Assembly (NCBI GenBank): GCA_023422955.1
Contig: JAFAGG010000098.1
Coordinates: 1 to 15,469, forward strand
DNA: 15,469 bases
Direction: 5' to 3'
Source: Pseudomonadota bacterium
GTDB taxonomy: Bacteria; Pseudomonadota; Gammaproteobacteria; Burkholderiales; Burkholderiaceae_D
Shown here: one piece after another, positions 15,001-15,469 of the stretch
Layout of the letters: each line of letters starts with the position of its first letter
Position numbering within the stretch: the stretch's first letter is position 1
The notes under the pieces: generated by a model
Told to the model about the DNA's origin: nothing
Databases searched by the model: none
What the model saw: the letters and a program-made list of their open reading frames with translations, nothing else
Translations under genes and position numbers: made by a program

Positions 15001-15342
15001 GAGCTGGCGCTGGATGACTTCGGCACCGGTTATTCCTCCATGGCCTATCTGCTCAAATTCCACATCGATTACGTGAAGATAGATCAGTCCTTCGTGCAGG
15101 ACCTGTGCGGCGATAAAACCTGCCGCGCGATTGCCGAGGCCATCATTACCATGGCGCACAAGCTGGGCAAGAAAGTGATCGCTGAAGGCATAGAGACGCG
15201 CGACCAGCTGGACATATTGCTGGAGGCGGGATGCGATTACGGCCAGGGTTTCCTTTTCTCGGAAGCGGTGCCTGCGGATCAGCTGTTTGCCATGATAGGT
15301 TCAAACAAGCAATTCCTCACTGTAGGCTTGTCGCATGCCTGA
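12073..15342 (+). CDS. Multi-PAS GGDEF-EAL cyclic-di-GMP signalling protein
   Basis: This 1089-residue protein has five PAS-like sensory domains (about 20-118, 135-250, 275-390, 395-515 and 522-645). The second and fifth have a PAS_3-like pattern with WDRD/WDWD and a C-terminal PAC-type DIT motif. GGDEF follows (about 650-815, signature GGDEF at 732-736, inhibitory-site RQTD at 723-726 five residues before it), then EAL (about 830-1075). The EAL signature E860-A861-L862 is intact, as are N919, E951, D981-D982, K1002, E1038 and Q1058, so synthesis and hydrolysis of cyclic-di-GMP are both possible. No transmembrane helix is seen, so it should sense cytoplasmic signals; the PAS ligands are unknown. 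AGAGG sits 6 nt before ATG 12073. It lies 239 bp after hmp and probably has its own promoter. Confidence 0.93.
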   Translation: MNAASNSRLMRAVVMPHAIEEVLYALAEFAAHGVALCDAQGSCQYANLALQRISGYGLQELSAKPLEALLQIHPIASLPDSNEQRFSIRCRDGSFILVSGTRLWIGQGSEQWELLQIRPLTQPRDHQTHWLQLTRQLAAESAGIGTWDRDMVNDTCTICAVTASILGLPADCTSLPVQTWKNLILPEDQPVLVQALKDAMQSRGAIKMEFRLLHPERGLTWISLRGMLQCDEAGRPIRAVGVMMDITEVKRIEERDRQNVQEARAAAEANAKFRAFFYQKTNFATLLAVDGTVLEANRTSLTEKGFSEQQIVGRKFWQGGWWNRSRRAREQMRRACAKAAAGQIFRREMPYFMADGSERLCDVSIAPVLDDAGKIIYLAVTSTDITVRKQAEAALRASEQRFRMLTEMSPDAILVEYRGRMVYANSSALNLMGARREADLRGMLSLTRVPVEFHSQLYQKRALLAKGRQSPLPLEIQISRLNGERVDVQAMCGNVMWEGKRAIQILLRDISVIKRAQDKLRQVTERLKLALEGTGEGIWDWDVGSNHFIFSGGLNRLLAEGEVSQGPAEVWTEKIHPEDVERVIAEFQKALQEETPLFECEYRLRDREGKWRWIWARGVIVERDAEGKPLTMTGTLSDITVSKESNDLAWRHANLDALTGLPNRRFFREKLEGELARLTRSGNSLALLFIDLDGFKLVNDTCGHDAGDLLLIEVAHRIRACVRQTDTLARLGGDEFTLILGELDDLHHVEFVCQKILTTLAEPFHLRKETAYISGSIGLALYPMDALDAEDLIRKADQAMYAAKRAGKNQFHYFTKEMDDRAHFRLQIINELRKAIREQKLAVHYQPVLDLKSGKVWKAEALLRWNHPDWGDISPTQFIPLAEEAGLMQALGNWVFREAAGCCKRCNELTKHPFQMGINKSPLQFTKRGSDSNWLQFLSDLGLSGNSISIEITEGVLLRSDATVNEILQSYRDAGMELALDDFGTGYSSMAYLLKFHIDYVKIDQSFVQDLCGDKTCRAIAEAIITMAHKLGKKVIAEGIETRDQLDILLEAGCDYGQGFLFSEAVPADQLFAMIGSNKQFLTVGLSHA

Positions 15343-15469
15343 CCGGCACTCAGGAAGGCCTTACACCTCGGCGCAGGCACAGTCGGAACGCGGATCGGTG
15401 GCTCACTCGAGCATGCCGCCGGGCCCCCCCCTCGGGCCCCTCCCCCCCCGCCATCTACACCCCCCACCC
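15343..15469. other. End of window: no gene, low-complexity C-rich tail
   Basis: After the stop of the multi-PAS gene nothing recognisable follows. From about 15418 the sequence becomes runs of C (eight at 15424-15431 and again at 15442-15449) with little else. This is unlike the rest of the window and most likely reflects poor sequence quality or non-genomic sequence at a contig end. Confidence 0.6.

Noticed and set aside
14392..15159. 255-codon minus-strand open frame opposite the EAL domain
   Set aside because: Shadow of an intact EAL domain on the plus strand.

Overview
The window looks like the chromosome of a betaproteobacterium, most likely Burkholderiales and close to the Oxalobacteraceae (Herminiimonas, Janthinobacterium, Collimonas and relatives). 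This is inferred from the moderately high GC content, the protein style and the gene families. No rRNA or other marker gene is present to fix it. There is no tRNA, CRISPR array, insertion sequence or phage gene. The last ~50 bases are C-rich homopolymer runs that look like a poor-quality contig end.

Left part (1-5540): a set of membrane and envelope genes. These are the tail of a small membrane protein, a six-helix membrane protein of unknown role, a DUF421 (YetF-like) membrane protein on the minus strand, a 70-residue soluble hypothetical protein, a 643-residue FUSC-family efflux-type protein, a 200-residue lipoprotein, and a small two-helix membrane protein on the minus strand. The last two genes converge on back-to-back intrinsic terminators. 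The small membrane protein has a clear sigma70-type promoter.

Middle part (5971-9653, minus strand): a probable three-gene operon read from right to left. It encodes a PAS-GGDEF-EAL protein of cyclic-di-GMP turnover, an HDOD protein with a GAF-like C-terminal domain, and a small exported protein resembling surface-adhesin protein E. Gaps are 28 and 19 bp. A host-attachment family protein lies divergently on the other side of the upstream intergenic region.

Right part (9862-15342, plus strand): the host-attachment family gene with a strong terminator; a leader region with a palindrome, a terminator-like hairpin and a near-consensus NsrR operator; the flavohemoprotein gene hmp (nitric oxide dioxygenase); and a 1089-residue protein with five PAS-like domains followed by intact GGDEF and EAL domains.

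The main theme from 5971 onward is cyclic-di-GMP signalling next to surface and attachment proteins, with an NO-detoxification gene under predicted NsrR control in the middle. The strongest new observations are the NsrR operator immediately in front of hmp and the separate hairpin-plus-U-tract unit just upstream of it, which could be a small RNA or an attenuator. I see no clear evidence of a wholly new multi-gene system.
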